Assembly: GCA_964481425.1 (NCBI GenBank)
Contig: CAYZTM010000004.1
Coordinates: forward strand, 70,127 to 134,126
DNA length: 64,000 nt
Direction: 5' to 3'
Origin: MKUN01 sp964481425
GTDB lineage: Bacteria; Bacteroidota; Bacteroidia; Chitinophagales; Chitinophagaceae
Shown: piece after piece, positions 1 through 8,401 of the stretch
Position numbering within the stretch: position 1 is the first letter of the stretch
Layout of the letters: every line of letters begins with the position of its first letter
Program-made: the position numbers and the translations under genes
Notes under the pieces: generated by a model
Database searches by the model: none
What the model was told of the DNA's origin: nothing
The model's input: the letters and a program-made list of their open reading frames with translations, nothing else

Positions 1-678
1 ACCGCTTGCATTTTGTATGAATTTTATCTGGGCACCTATGTCTTCGCTCTTTGTAACGACCAGTCCGGCTATCAGGTCACTATGTCCGCCAAGGTATTTT
101 GTAGCACTATGTACCACTATATCTGCACCCAGTTGCAGCGGTTGTTGTAAGGCCGGTGATGCGAATGTGTTGTCCACACAGAGCAGGATATTATTCTGCC
201 GGGCTACCTTTGCTATGGCTGCTATATCACTTATCTTAAGCGTGGGATTTGTGGGCGTCTCCAGCCATATCAGTTTTGTGTTGGGCGTTAGGGCATCTAC
301 AACATTGGTCACATCGGTAGTGTCCGTATAATTCACCTTGATGCCGAATTTGCTGTAAATATGGGTGAATAGCCTGAAGGCGCCTCCGTATATATCGTCA
401 ACGGCCAGTATCTCATCGCCGCTCTGCAATAGTTTCACTACTGCATCTATGGCTGCCAGGCCACTGGCAAAAGCAATGCCTGTGCTACCGCCCTCCAGTT
501 CGGCTATTATCTTTTCCAACGTGGCGCGCGTGGGATTATTGCTCCTTGCATAATCGTAGCCTTTATGCACACCGGGCTCTTCCTGTACAAATGTGGATGT
601 CTGGTAAATGGGTACCGATACCGAACCTGTCAAAGGATCTACCGGTATGCTGTGGATCAGTGTTGTTGCCTTGCTCAT
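1..678 (-). CDS. Trans-sulfuration PLP enzyme (cystathionine gamma-synthase/lyase family), 5' part
   Basis: This is the N-terminal 226 residues of a PLP-dependent enzyme of the Cys/Met metabolism family, which handles homoserine- or cysteine-derived thioethers. It begins at ATG 678 and runs off the left edge. Visible family marks are the DYARSNNPTR segment near residue 42, the GLAAID substrate-domain region near 72, and the PLP-binding lysine K194 in SATKYLGGHSD. Family members (MetB, MetC, MetZ, methionine gamma-lyase) cannot be told apart from this part alone. A SAM-I riboswitch lies directly upstream in the same orientation, so a biosynthetic role in methionine formation is the best inference. 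The missing C-terminal part lies outside the window. Confidence 0.9.
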   Translation of the reverse strand, partial: MSKATTLIHSIPVDPLTGSVSVPIYQTSTFVQEEPGVHKGYDYARSNNPTRATLEKIIAELEGGSTGIAFASGLAAIDAVVKLLQSGDEILAVDDIYGGAFRLFTHIYSKFGIKVNYTDTTDVTNVVDALTPNTKLIWLETPTNPTLKISDIAAIAKVARQNNILLCVDNTFASPALQQPLQLGADIVVHSATKYLGGHSDLIAGLVVTKSEDIGAQIKFIQNASG

Positions 679-763
679 TGTTTACTGCTTTTATGGTTAA
701 AAAATTGGTCACACATTTTTTAGCCACTTATCACAGAAACCATTTACCGGCAGTGCTCATATA

Positions 764-785
764 CTCCCCTTCAGGGTTGGGGGTA
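764..785. repeat. CCCCTTCAGGG-type palindromic repeat
   Basis: CTCCCCTTCAGGGTTGGGGG resembles the repeat at the end of clpP (5979-6000). It lies in the leader of the trans-sulfuration gene, between terminator and start codon. Confidence 0.5.
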
Positions 786-820
786 TAAAAAAAAGCTCCA
801 CCGATAGATCAGAGGAGCTT
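786..820 (-). terminator. Riboswitch expression-platform terminator
   Basis: On the minus strand AAGCTCC (820-814) pairs with GGAGCTT (799-793) and runs straight into a long T tract. It lies between the SAM aptamer and the trans-sulfuration gene, so it is the likely regulated terminator. A second hairpin (ATTCCGC / GCGGAAT, 831-851) sits between aptamer and terminator and may take part in switching. Confidence 0.85.
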
Positions 821-875
821 AGATATTTTAGATTCCGCAAAAACGCGGAATAGCAACAATACTAAATTGCATCTG

Positions 876-990
876 ACTTATCTCTCACGCCTGCGGCGTG
901 ATGGAATTAGCACCAGCTTCTCCGAATGCCTCCGGAGAGAGGTTGCTAAGGCTTCACAGGGCCATAACCCTCTGCCTTTCTGGATAAGTG
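876..990 (-). ncRNA. SAM-I (S-box) riboswitch aptamer
   Basis: Read on the minus strand, the segment shows the S-box landmarks in order: a P1 strand ACTTATCC (989-982), the conserved AGAGGG.TATGGCCC block, TGAAGCC, AGCAACC, a variable P3 hairpin (TCTCCG / CGGAGA), GGTGCTAATTCC, a P4 hairpin (CACGCC-GCA-GGCGTG) and the closing P1 strand GATAAGT (882-876). Binding of S-adenosylmethionine in this class normally favours transcription termination, and a terminator follows at 820-786. The gene it controls is the trans-sulfuration enzyme at 678-1, consistent with feedback by SAM. Confidence 0.93.
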
Positions 991-1008
991 AACTCAAAGA
1001 ACTTACTG

Positions 1009-1041
1009 CAAAGATATATTCAGCTATTTCAATTTTCCAAA
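1009..1041 (-). promoter_or_regulatory. Promoter of the SAM riboswitch transcript
   Basis: The minus strand has TTTG (1041-1038), 21 nt, then TATCTTTG (1016-1009), matching the Bacteroidetes primary sigma consensus TTTG-N19-21-TAnnTTTG. The transcript would start near 1002, about 12 nt before the aptamer. The promoter lies between the stop of the adjacent cyclase gene (1051) and the riboswitch, so the met gene has its own transcription unit. Confidence 0.75.
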
Positions 1042-1050
1042 AAAAATTTT

Positions 1051-3003
1051 TTATGCTGCGTTGATGAACCATGTTTGCATAGCACCTTTACCCTTTACTT
1101 CCATTGTGCCCCTGGCGGTAAATTTAAAGTGAGCTGCATGCTCTTTCTCCAGTTCCAGCTTGAAGTTGTCCGTGCAGTGTATCTCACCTGCAAGTCCCGT
1201 ACTTTCCATGCGGCTGGCCGTGTTCACGGCATTGCCCCACAGGTCGTAAATAAATTTCTTTTTGCCGATCACCCCGGCCACTACGGGCCCGCAGTCCAGC
1301 CCTATCCTGAACTGTATCGGCATACCATCAGGTGCTTTATAATCGCGCATCGTTTCTTTTACGGCAAGCGCCATTTTAGCTGCCATTATTGCGTGGTCGT
1401 CATGTGGCACAGGCAGGCCTGCCACAGCCATATAGCAATCGCCTATGGTTTTTATCTTTTCGAGTCCGTATTTTTCAGCCAGCCCGTCGAACCGGGTAAA
1501 AATATCATTCAGTATAGTAACAGTCTCTTTAGGGTCCCTGTTCTCCGATAGTTTTGTGAATCCGGCCATATCGATAAAAATGATCGAAGCTTCTTTAAAA
1601 TGGTCAGCGATAGGGTGCTCTTTGTCTTTTAATCTTTCAGCTATGCTGTGCGGTAATATATTTAGCAGCAATCGCTCCGATTTCCTTCGCTCAACGGCTA
1701 TGAAAACCACAACTCCCACCAATAGTCCCATAGCTATGATCAGGTAAACTTGTTCATTACGTTTTTTGGTCGCGGTCAGGTTTTGCTGCGCTATCTTCAG
1801 CTTATCTATTTTTACCTGTTGCTTTATCGAGTCCAGCTCGCGCTGTTTTTCCAGGTTAGCAATCTTGTTCTTATTTGCTTTTGAAAATACCGAGTCGTAA
1901 TAGTCCCGGTATTGTTTATAAGCAGCAAGGGCCTTCTTGTCTTCTCCTAAAAGTTCCCATGCCGTCGATAAGGTATTGTAGTTGGCCGACAGGTCCCTGT
2001 AGTTGTGCAGTTCCATATGCAGGTCGGCCGACTGTTGCGAATATGCAATAGCTTTCTTTAGCGCAGTTCTTTTATCCAGTAAGGGGAAACCGCTTTTATC
2101 CAGCTTTCTTATAGAGTCCACAGCCATTCCCAGGTATATTTCCCCCAGGTTACCCAGGTTCTCAGCCACACTCTTTTTGTTCTTCACTTGCTGCGCAATC
2201 TCAAGGCCTTTCAGGAAATATTTTGATGCCGAGCTCAGATCATTTAGATAGTAATAAGCTGTAGCGATATAACTATAGTCAGCCAGCAAGGCAGCCTTGT
2301 TACCTACCCGGGTTCCATATTTTATTAGTTTCAATTCTATTTCAAGAGCTTCGGAATATTTACCGGTTATCAAATAATTCCGCGCCATGTTCGACATGGC
2401 ATTCCTTACGGTTGACGAGTCTCTTTCTGTTTCTGCTATCTTTTTTGCTTTTTGCAGATAATCTATCGCTTTATCGCACTTACCCATGTCAGTGTAGATG
2501 ATGCTGACATTGATATAGTTTCCCGCAACATAGTTATGCAAGGCTTCCTCTATCTCAAGGCTCTTGAACGCATAGTCCAGGGCCTTTGGATAATCACTCT
2601 GATCGATCTTTACCACCGATATGTTATCATAAGCCCCTGCAACACCTGCCTTATCTCCTATCTCCTCACTTATCTTCCGGCTGCTATCATAATAAGCAAG
2701 GGCCTGGTCGTACTCTCCCTTATAGCGATGGTTAAGACCGAGAGAACCATAGACATAAGCCATTGTTCTTTTCTGACCGTATTTCCTTGATAATGCCAGG
2801 CACTGAATACCATACATGATGCCTGAATCCGGCGCATACCACACATAGTCCCTGCTGATCGTCGCAAGTATTTTAGCTCTTAGGGTGTCGTTATGTGGTT
2901 GCTGTAGTTCAATTAATAATGAATCAATTCTTTGGTGTCCCGTCTTTTGAGCAAAAGCAGGAAATTGTGAAATGATTACCAAGAATGCAAAAAGGTGTTT
3001 CAT
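1051..3003 (-). CDS. TPR-containing class III adenylyl cyclase, membrane-anchored
   Basis: A 650-residue signalling enzyme predicted to make cAMP. It has a signal peptide (residues 1-19, ending AFAQ), about six tetratricopeptide repeats to roughly residue 370, a coiled segment, one membrane helix near 425-445 and a C-terminal class III cyclase domain from about 475. The metal-binding aspartates sit in IFIDMAGFT and KTIGDCYMA. The lysine of KTIGD and the aspartate of YDLWGNAVNTASRM match the pair that selects adenine, so adenylyl rather than guanylyl cyclase is favoured. Topology places the TPR part in the periplasm and the cyclase in the cytoplasm. It is a single gene divergent from lpxH. The signal sensed is unknown. 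Confidence 0.85.
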   Translation of the reverse strand: MKHLFAFLVIISQFPAFAQKTGHQRIDSLLIELQQPHNDTLRAKILATISRDYVWYAPDSGIMYGIQCLALSRKYGQKRTMAYVYGSLGLNHRYKGEYDQALAYYDSSRKISEEIGDKAGVAGAYDNISVVKIDQSDYPKALDYAFKSLEIEEALHNYVAGNYINVSIIYTDMGKCDKAIDYLQKAKKIAETERDSSTVRNAMSNMARNYLITGKYSEALEIELKLIKYGTRVGNKAALLADYSYIATAYYYLNDLSSASKYFLKGLEIAQQVKNKKSVAENLGNLGEIYLGMAVDSIRKLDKSGFPLLDKRTALKKAIAYSQQSADLHMELHNYRDLSANYNTLSTAWELLGEDKKALAAYKQYRDYYDSVFSKANKNKIANLEKQRELDSIKQQVKIDKLKIAQQNLTATKKRNEQVYLIIAMGLLVGVVVFIAVERRKSERLLLNILPHSIAERLKDKEHPIADHFKEASIIFIDMAGFTKLSENRDPKETVTILNDIFTRFDGLAEKYGLEKIKTIGDCYMAVAGLPVPHDDHAIMAAKMALAVKETMRDYKAPDGMPIQFRIGLDCGPVVAGVIGKKKFIYDLWGNAVNTASRMESTGLAGEIHCTDNFKLELEKEHAAHFKFTARGTMEVKGKGAMQTWFINAA

Positions 3004-3127
3004 GGTTCCCTTCTACCGGAATATGAATTAGGATACGGGTATAAGTATGACCGTATAACCGTGCTACTAAAATACTTGATATTCATAAGAAAACACAGAC
3101 CCCCGGGAACTCTCGTTACATCCTCAA

Positions 3128-3156
3128 TTGATTTTCCGCTATTTCAGCTACCTTTG
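3128..3156 (+). promoter_or_regulatory. Promoter of the lpxH operon
   Basis: TTG at 3128-3130 and TACCTTTG at 3149-3156 are separated by 18 nt. The -7 box ends 13 nt before ATG 3170. A start upstream of 3170 (GCTAC at 3147 and earlier codons) would place coding sequence inside this promoter, so 3170 is preferred. Confidence 0.65.
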
Positions 3157-3169
3157 CAGGCTACCATTC

Positions 3170-3949
3170 ATGGCCGTAATGGACTTACCGGACGGAAAAA
3201 AAATTTACTTCGCTTCTGATTTTCACCTGGGTATTCCCGACAAAGCATCCAGCCGGGCGCGCGAAAAACGCATATGCCAATGGCTTGATGAGATCAAACA
3301 CGATGCGGCCTGTATATTCCTGGTTGGTGACTTATTCGATGTTTGGTTTGAGTATAATCTGGTGATCCCCAAGGGATATGCACGTTTTTTTGGCAAACTT
3401 GCCGAGCTGAGCGATGCAGGCATACCTATAGAGGTCTTTACCGGCAACCACGATCTCTGGATGCGGGGCTATTTTGAAGATGAATTTGGCATTCCTGTTC
3501 ATCATGATCCTATAAGACGTGAGTATAGTGGTAAAAAGTTCTTGATAGCCCATGGCGATGGCCTGGGTCCCGGCGATAGCACTTATAAGGTAATGAAAAA
3601 AGTGTTTCGCAGTCCGTTATCCCAATGGCTATACCGCCGTCTGCATCCCGATACCGGTGTGGGTATGGCGGGCTGGTTCAGCCGCCGGGGGGTCAAACAC
3701 ACAGATACCGTCGAAGAGCGCTTCCTGGGGCCTGAAAAAGAATGGCTGGTGCAGTATGCGCTCGATATGCTGAAAAAAGAGCACATTGACTATTTCATAT
3801 TCGGCCACCGCCATGTTGCGGTCACCTACCCCCTTAGCAGTAATAGTTTATTCATCAATCTTGGCGACTGGATCCGTTATGACAGCTATGCTGTTTTCGA
3901 TGGCAGGGAGCTGGATCTAAAATTTTATAAAAAAGTAAAGCAGCAATAG
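3170..3949 (+). CDS. lpxH: UDP-2,3-diacylglucosamine diphosphatase (LpxH-like)
   Basis: A 259-residue calcineurin-type metallophosphoesterase that should cut UDP-2,3-diacylglucosamine to lipid X in lipid A synthesis, at the inner face of the membrane. Metal-ligand motifs are SDFHLG (D17, H19), GDLFD (D54), GNHD (N93, H94), AHGDG (H128) and FGHRH near the C-terminus. It is the first gene of a tight operon: sixA begins 3 bp after its stop. An in-frame start at 3128 would add 14 residues but overlaps the promoter. LpxH and the broader YbbF-like phosphoesterases are hard to separate by motif, but the length and GHRH tail fit LpxH. Confidence 0.83.
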   Translation: MAVMDLPDGKKIYFASDFHLGIPDKASSRAREKRICQWLDEIKHDAACIFLVGDLFDVWFEYNLVIPKGYARFFGKLAELSDAGIPIEVFTGNHDLWMRGYFEDEFGIPVHHDPIRREYSGKKFLIAHGDGLGPGDSTYKVMKKVFRSPLSQWLYRRLHPDTGVGMAGWFSRRGVKHTDTVEERFLGPEKEWLVQYALDMLKKEHIDYFIFGHRHVAVTYPLSSNSLFINLGDWIRYDSYAVFDGRELDLKFYKKVKQQ

Positions 3950-3952
3950 GTT

Positions 3953-4453
3953 ATGCAGCGCACATTGGTAATGATACGTCATGCAAAATCGAGCTGGGCA
4001 AATCCCTTACAAAGTGACTTTGAACGCCCGCTCAACGACCGCGGCGAACATGATGCACCCATGATGGGCGAACGTTTGAAGAAGGCTGGCCTTATCCCCG
4101 ACCTGGTCATATCCAGCACAGCAAAACGGGCTAGGCAAACCGCAAAAAAAATAGCAGCGGCAATAGGTTATGACAGCAATAAGATACAATGGATGGACAA
4201 ACTGTATCACTGCATCCCTTCCGTTTTCGAAGAGGTGATCGACGAAGTGAAGGATGAAGTGAAGACCCTGTTCATCGTGGCACATAACCCCGGTATCAGC
4301 GCCTTCGTCAATGAGCTTTCAAGCCTCTTCAGTATAGACCATATGCCCACCTGTGGCATAGTGGCCGCACGTATGGATACGGAACATTGGAGCGATTTTT
4401 CCATTGCAGAACGAAAAGTGATTTTATTTGAATACCCCAAAAAACAACAATGA
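3953..4453 (+). CDS. sixA: SixA-family phosphohistidine phosphatase
   Basis: A 166-residue member of the histidine phosphatase (phosphoglycerate-mutase-like) superfamily. The catalytic RHAKSSW motif is at residues 9-15 and the second catalytic histidine is in VAHNPG. Length and the RHAKS signature fit SixA, which removes phosphate from histidine in phosphorelay or phosphotransferase proteins; the substrate here is unknown. It is the second gene of the lpxH operon and overlaps the next gene by ATGA, which suggests translational coupling to the kinase/RapZ fusion. Confidence 0.8.
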   Translation: MQRTLVMIRHAKSSWANPLQSDFERPLNDRGEHDAPMMGERLKKAGLIPDLVISSTAKRARQTAKKIAAAIGYDSNKIQWMDKLYHCIPSVFEEVIDEVKDEVKTLFIVAHNPGISAFVNELSSLFSIDHMPTCGIVAARMDTEHWSDFSIAERKVILFEYPKKQQ

Positions 4454-5928
4454 CAGTCAGCAGATCATCAGTACAGGCTATAAGCGCTTTGGAAAAATTA
4501 TTCGAGGAGCAATTTGGTTCCAAACCCGAACAGCTCGAAATGCTCCCCGTGTCGGGCTCCGACCGGCGTTATTACCGCATGAGCAATGGCAAGCATTCAG
4601 CCATTGGCACACACAATACCAATATCGCCGAGAACAATACCTACTTCTATTTTACCGACCTGTTCCGGAAACATGGTATCAATGTACCCGAGGTTTATAA
4701 AACAAGTAAAGACCGCAATTTTTATTTGCAGCAAGACCTCGGCAACACTTCTCTTTTCGACCAGTTGATGAAAGAAGGTCATACAGATACCGTAAGGCAA
4801 AATTTTCATAAAGCGCTGGTACAGTTGGCCAAGGTGCAATGGATAGCTGGCCGCGAGGTAGATTTCAACCAGTGTTTTGCTACGCGGCAGTTCGATGAGA
4901 AGGCCATCATGGCCGACCTTATGTATTTCAAATACTACTTTGCCGATCTGCAAAAGATACACTATAACAAAGCAGAGGTGATCGGTGAGATGGAAGATCT
5001 GAGCAAAGAGCTGGGCCGCATACAGCCCCAGATGCTTATGTACCGCGATTTCCAGAGCCGCAACCTCATGCTCCACAACGACGAGGTGTACCTGATAGAT
5101 TACCAGGGGGGTATGCAGGGCCCCCCGCAATATGACATCGCATCCCTCCTTTGGCAGGCAAGAGCACAACTGCCCAACTCATGGAAGGAAGACCTGCTCA
5201 ATGGTTACATCCGCACACTGCACGATCTGCATATACCCCGCATGGACGAGATACACTTCCGCCGTGGTTACCTCCAGTTTGTGTTACTACGTATGTTGCA
5301 GGTACTGGGCGCATATGGCTATAGGGGCCTCATTGAGCACAAACCTCACTTCATCAGCAGTATCGGTCCTGCATTGAAGAACCTACGTTTTTTCCTTTCC
5401 GATAATCCGCAAACTCCGGCATATCCCGCTCTACGCTCTTTGCTCGAGCGTCTGTCAACCGAGGAAATGGAGAAACGCTATTCACAACCTAAGCGTGCAG
5501 ATGAAGTTAAGTTACAGGTCAATATTTCCAGCTTCTCTTATAAGAATGGCATTCCTAAAAGTAGCAGCCCTCACGGTGGCGGCTATGTTTTCGATTGCCG
5601 CGGTCTGCTCAACCCCGGCCGTTATGCTGCTTATAAACATTTTACCGGCAAAGATCCCATCGTGAAGCAATTCCTCGAACGGGAAACCCGCATGCCCGAG
5701 TTTCTCGATCATGCCTTTGCCCTCGTTTCACTCAATGTCGAGGATTACCTCTCGCGTGGGTTCGAGCAGTTGAGTGTTGCCTTCGGCTGCACTGGCGGCC
5801 AACATCGCTCAGTGTATGCAGCAGAACAGCTTGCCACATACCTGACCAACCGCTATAATATACCGGTAAATGTCACCCACCTGAATGAAAAAAAATGGGT
5901 ACTGCAGGACTCAAAAGAACCTGAATAA
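4450..5928 (+). CDS. Fusion of AmgK-like sugar kinase/APH domain and RapZ C-terminal domain
   Basis: A 492-residue two-domain protein. Residues about 20-340 are an aminoglycoside-phosphotransferase/AmgK-like kinase fold: the Brenner loop reads YRDFQSRN (catalytic Asp, Asn) and the metal-binding segment is IDYQGG. Residues about 355-485 match the RapZ C-terminal domain (GYVFDCRGLLNPG, FGCTGGQHRSVY). In enterobacteria this domain senses glucosamine-6-phosphate and tunes GlmS, while AmgK phosphorylates MurNAc or GlcNAc in cell-wall recycling. The fusion therefore suggests an amino-sugar kinase with its own sensing domain; this is inference. The RapZ N-terminal P-loop domain is absent. Its start overlaps sixA by 4 bp. 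Confidence 0.8.
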   Translation: MTVSRSSVQAISALEKLFEEQFGSKPEQLEMLPVSGSDRRYYRMSNGKHSAIGTHNTNIAENNTYFYFTDLFRKHGINVPEVYKTSKDRNFYLQQDLGNTSLFDQLMKEGHTDTVRQNFHKALVQLAKVQWIAGREVDFNQCFATRQFDEKAIMADLMYFKYYFADLQKIHYNKAEVIGEMEDLSKELGRIQPQMLMYRDFQSRNLMLHNDEVYLIDYQGGMQGPPQYDIASLLWQARAQLPNSWKEDLLNGYIRTLHDLHIPRMDEIHFRRGYLQFVLLRMLQVLGAYGYRGLIEHKPHFISSIGPALKNLRFFLSDNPQTPAYPALRSLLERLSTEEMEKRYSQPKRADEVKLQVNISSFSYKNGIPKSSSPHGGGYVFDCRGLLNPGRYAAYKHFTGKDPIVKQFLERETRMPEFLDHAFALVSLNVEDYLSRGFEQLSVAFGCTGGQHRSVYAAEQLATYLTNRYNIPVNVTHLNEKKWVLQDSKEPE

Positions 5929-5934
5929 TTAAAG

Positions 5935-5961
5935 AAAAAGGCCGGCTTTCGCCGGCCTTTT
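5935..5961. terminator. Bidirectional terminator between convergent genes
   Basis: GGCCGGC (5940-5946) and GCCGGCC (5951-5957) flank a TTTC loop, with AAAAA on the left and TTTT on the right, so it can end transcription from both the lpxH operon and clpP. Confidence 0.85.
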
Positions 5962-5978
5962 AACTATCATCACTTTAA

Positions 5979-6000
5979 GCCCCTTTAGGGGTTGGGGTTT
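5979..6000. repeat. CCCCTTTAGGGG-type palindromic repeat
   Basis: AGCCCCTTTAGGGGTTGGGG overlaps the stop codon and last residues of clpP. Confidence 0.5.
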
Positions 6001-6686
6001 TGTTTCCTTGGGTTACGCTCCAGCACCTCATCTACCATGCCGTAATCTTTGGCTTCCTGTGCGGTCATCCAGTAGTCACGGTCACTGTCTTTCTCTACCT
6101 TGTTGAATTTCTGCCCGCTGTGACTGGCTATTATTTCGTAAAGCTCCTTTTTCAGCTTGCCTATCTCACGCGCAGTTATTTCTATATCACTGGCCTGTCC
6201 TTCAGCTCCGCCAAGGGGTTGGTGTATCATCACGCGGCTATGCTTCAGCGCGGTGCGTTTACCTTTAGTGCCGGCACACATCAGCACGGCAGCCATTGAG
6301 GCTGCAATACCTGTACATATGGTCGATACATCAGGGTTGATGATCTGCATCGTGTCGTAAATACCCAGGCCTGCATACACGCTACCGCCGGGGCTGTTGA
6401 TATACATTTGCACATCCCTGTTACGATCAGTGCTTTCCAGGAATAGTAACTGGGCCGTAACAATATTGGCCACATAGTCATTGATGGCCTCACCCAAAAA
6501 GATAATGCGGTCCATCATCAGGCGCGAGAATACGTCCATCGAGGCCACATTCATCGGGCGCTCTTCAATGATATATGGGGTCAGTCCGCTGGGTACCTTT
6601 ACTATTGAGGAGGTGTAATTGTCCAATGTTACACTACTGATGCCATGATGCTTAATGGCATACTTTCTAAATTCATTCTGATTCAT
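5985..6686 (-). CDS. clpP: ATP-dependent Clp protease proteolytic subunit
   Basis: A 233-residue serine peptidase that forms the tetradecameric ClpP chamber and degrades proteins fed by Clp ATPases. The catalytic triad is visible as S130 (GIAASMAA), H155 (RVMIHQP) and D204 (DRDYWMT). The N-terminal extension of about 35 residues before the core is longer than in E. coli. The last residues (NPNP and the stop) are encoded by a GC-rich palindromic repeat, CCCCTAAAGGGG, seen elsewhere in this window. It is a single gene here, without clpX next to it. Confidence 0.95.
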   Translation of the reverse strand: MNQNEFRKYAIKHHGISSVTLDNYTSSIVKVPSGLTPYIIEERPMNVASMDVFSRLMMDRIIFLGEAINDYVANIVTAQLLFLESTDRNRDVQMYINSPGGSVYAGLGIYDTMQIINPDVSTICTGIAASMAAVLMCAGTKGKRTALKHSRVMIHQPLGGAEGQASDIEITAREIGKLKKELYEIIASHSGQKFNKVEKDSDRDYWMTAQEAKDYGMVDEVLERNPRKQNPNP

Positions 6687-6877
6687 AAAACCTTTTTTTG
6701 AGCTATGTTAGTTTTTTGATAAGGGCAAATTTCAATCCATGTTAAATATAGTGCCAATACGGCACATTTTACCTTTTCCCGAATATGGAATTTGACAATT
6801 CGGCAATCAGGAAGTCGTATTTTTACCCCTGTTAGCATTTATTTTCATTATATAATGACAACATAATAACCCGCTTA

Positions 6878-7276
6878 ATGCCAAAACTTAGCCAACAGGA
6901 GCTACTTGATATTTTTACTGCGCTTAAGAAAGAGCTGAAGCCCTACGAAAAAGGGAATATAAAAGCGCGTATGGATATTGAAGGCCGTTACGACCTGTGG
7001 TCCGAGAAAAAAGGCATGTTTGTTTACGACCGCGTACGCGATGAGGTCGCCTTCGCTGCCATTATTATACAAAGCAATTATGTAGGCTTTTATTTCATGC
7101 CCGTTTATGCTACAGATGGTGAACGTATAAAAAAAGGTATTGCTCCCGAACTATTGAAACTGCTGAAAGGTAAAGCTTGTTTCCACATCAAATCCGCTGA
7201 TAAGGAATTGTTAGGGCAAATACGGCAGGCGATCAGGCTGGGTTACGATGGCTATAAAAAAATGGGCTGGGTATAA
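6878..7276 (+). CDS. DUF1801-like small protein
   Basis: A 132-residue cytoplasmic protein with no signal peptide or membrane segment. The C-terminal pattern (LLKGKACFHIKSAD followed by a helix ending YKKMGW) resembles DUF1801/YdhG-type proteins, whose function is not established. Its stop lies 10 bp before the start of the GSCFA gene, so the two are probably cotranscribed. A TATTTTTA element about 60 bp upstream could be the -7 box. Confidence 0.55.
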   Translation: MPKLSQQELLDIFTALKKELKPYEKGNIKARMDIEGRYDLWSEKKGMFVYDRVRDEVAFAAIIIQSNYVGFYFMPVYATDGERIKKGIAPELLKLLKGKACFHIKSADKELLGQIRQAIRLGYDGYKKMGWV

Positions 7277-7286
7277 ATATAAAACA

Positions 7287-8261
7287 ATGCAACTCCATCT
7301 TACACTCGACATCCCAAAACTACCCCGGCCGATAGCTTATACTGATAAGATATTGCTTACCGGCTCCTGTTTTACTGAGCACATATCCGAACGCTTGGCA
7401 CAACACAAGTTCACCACGCTGTCGAACCCCAACGGCATTTTGTTCAATCCCCTCAGCGTAGCCGATAGTATCAACGGTTATATGGATGAGAGAATATACA
7501 GCGACAACGACCTGTTTTATCTCAACGAGTTATGGAATAGCTGGGACCATCATACCCGCTTCTCGCATATTGATAAACAGGCAGCGCTCGATGGCATCAA
7601 TGAGGCGCAAACTAAGGCTGCTGCTTTTATCCGCCGGGCCGATTGGCTGATCATTACACTTGGCTCCGCCTTCCAATATTATTTAAAGGAAACGGGCAAG
7701 CCCGTATCCAATAACCATCGTGCCCCGGCCCAGTGGTTCGAGAAAAGGCTGTTACCCATTGGGGCTATTATCACCGCATTGAATGATACGCTCGATAAGC
7801 TCTTTGCCCTTAATCCCGGTATCCGGGTCATGTTCACCATAAGCCCGGTGCGTCACATACGCGATGGTGTGGTGGACAATAACCGTAGCAAGGCCCGGCT
7901 TATCGAGGCGGTACATGAGCTGTGCTACATCCACGACAATGCTTTTTACTTCCCCGCCTACGAGCTGCTTATCGATATTCTCCGCGACTATCGTTATTAC
8001 GATATAGATTTTGTGCACCCCAATTATATGGCCACTACCTATGTATGGGAGCATTTTGCGGATGCCTGTATAGATGGGGACACGCTTTCTCTTATGCAGC
8101 AGGTGCAGGAAATAGTGACCGCCCGCAATCATAAGCCCCGCTTCCCGCAAACCGAAGCACACAGGCAATTCAAAAAAAATTATGCAGATAAGATCAGGAA
8201 TATCATGCAGCAGCACCCCTTCCTCGATCTGCAGCCAGAATTAGCATACTTTCTCGAATAA
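7287..8261 (+). CDS. GSCFA-domain protein
   Basis: A 324-residue protein of the GSCFA family, named for a conserved motif that appears here as TGSCFTEHI near residue 22. The family is SGNH-hydrolase-like and is common in Bacteroidota; a role in processing or acylating envelope polysaccharide is suspected but unproven. The start at 7287 (MQLHLTLDIP) is preferred over 7248 because the earlier one overlaps the preceding gene and adds residues not seen in the family. No signal peptide. Confidence 0.8.
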   Translation: MQLHLTLDIPKLPRPIAYTDKILLTGSCFTEHISERLAQHKFTTLSNPNGILFNPLSVADSINGYMDERIYSDNDLFYLNELWNSWDHHTRFSHIDKQAALDGINEAQTKAAAFIRRADWLIITLGSAFQYYLKETGKPVSNNHRAPAQWFEKRLLPIGAIITALNDTLDKLFALNPGIRVMFTISPVRHIRDGVVDNNRSKARLIEAVHELCYIHDNAFYFPAYELLIDILRDYRYYDIDFVHPNYMATTYVWEHFADACIDGDTLSLMQQVQEIVTARNHKPRFPQTEAHRQFKKNYADKIRNIMQQHPFLDLQPELAYFLE

Positions 8262-8270
8262 CACATGCGG

Positions 8271-8306
8271 CAGTACCGCTCCAAGCGGTCAGACGCGTTA
8301 AATGCA
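8271..8306 (-). repeat. Solo copy of the 44/45-bp REP-like repeat
   Basis: Read on the minus strand this segment carries AACGCGTCTGACCGC, a five-base loop TTGGA, and GCGGTACTG. That is the same unit found six times at 21774-22041, with a different loop. It lies between the GSCFA stop and the bactofilin terminator, in opposite orientation to the array. Confidence 0.85.
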
Positions 8307-8331
8307 ATAAAAAGCCCCCTTAGCGGGGGCT
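8307..8331 (-). terminator. Terminator of the bactofilin gene
   Basis: AGCCCCC (8313-8319) pairs with GGGGGCT (8325-8331). The run of T follows on the minus strand, so it serves the bactofilin transcript, though the stem may also stop the convergent GSCFA transcript. Confidence 0.75.
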
Positions 8332-8401
8332 ATATAATATTCTGCTACTCACCGGAACAGATCCCGGCAATCTCATAAATCACGTAGATCGTGGTTCAAA
8401 C

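Noticed and set aside
1051..3003. Guanylyl cyclase
   Set aside because: The Lys/Asp pair at the purine-binding positions favours ATP; guanylyl cyclases usually have Glu/Cys or similar.
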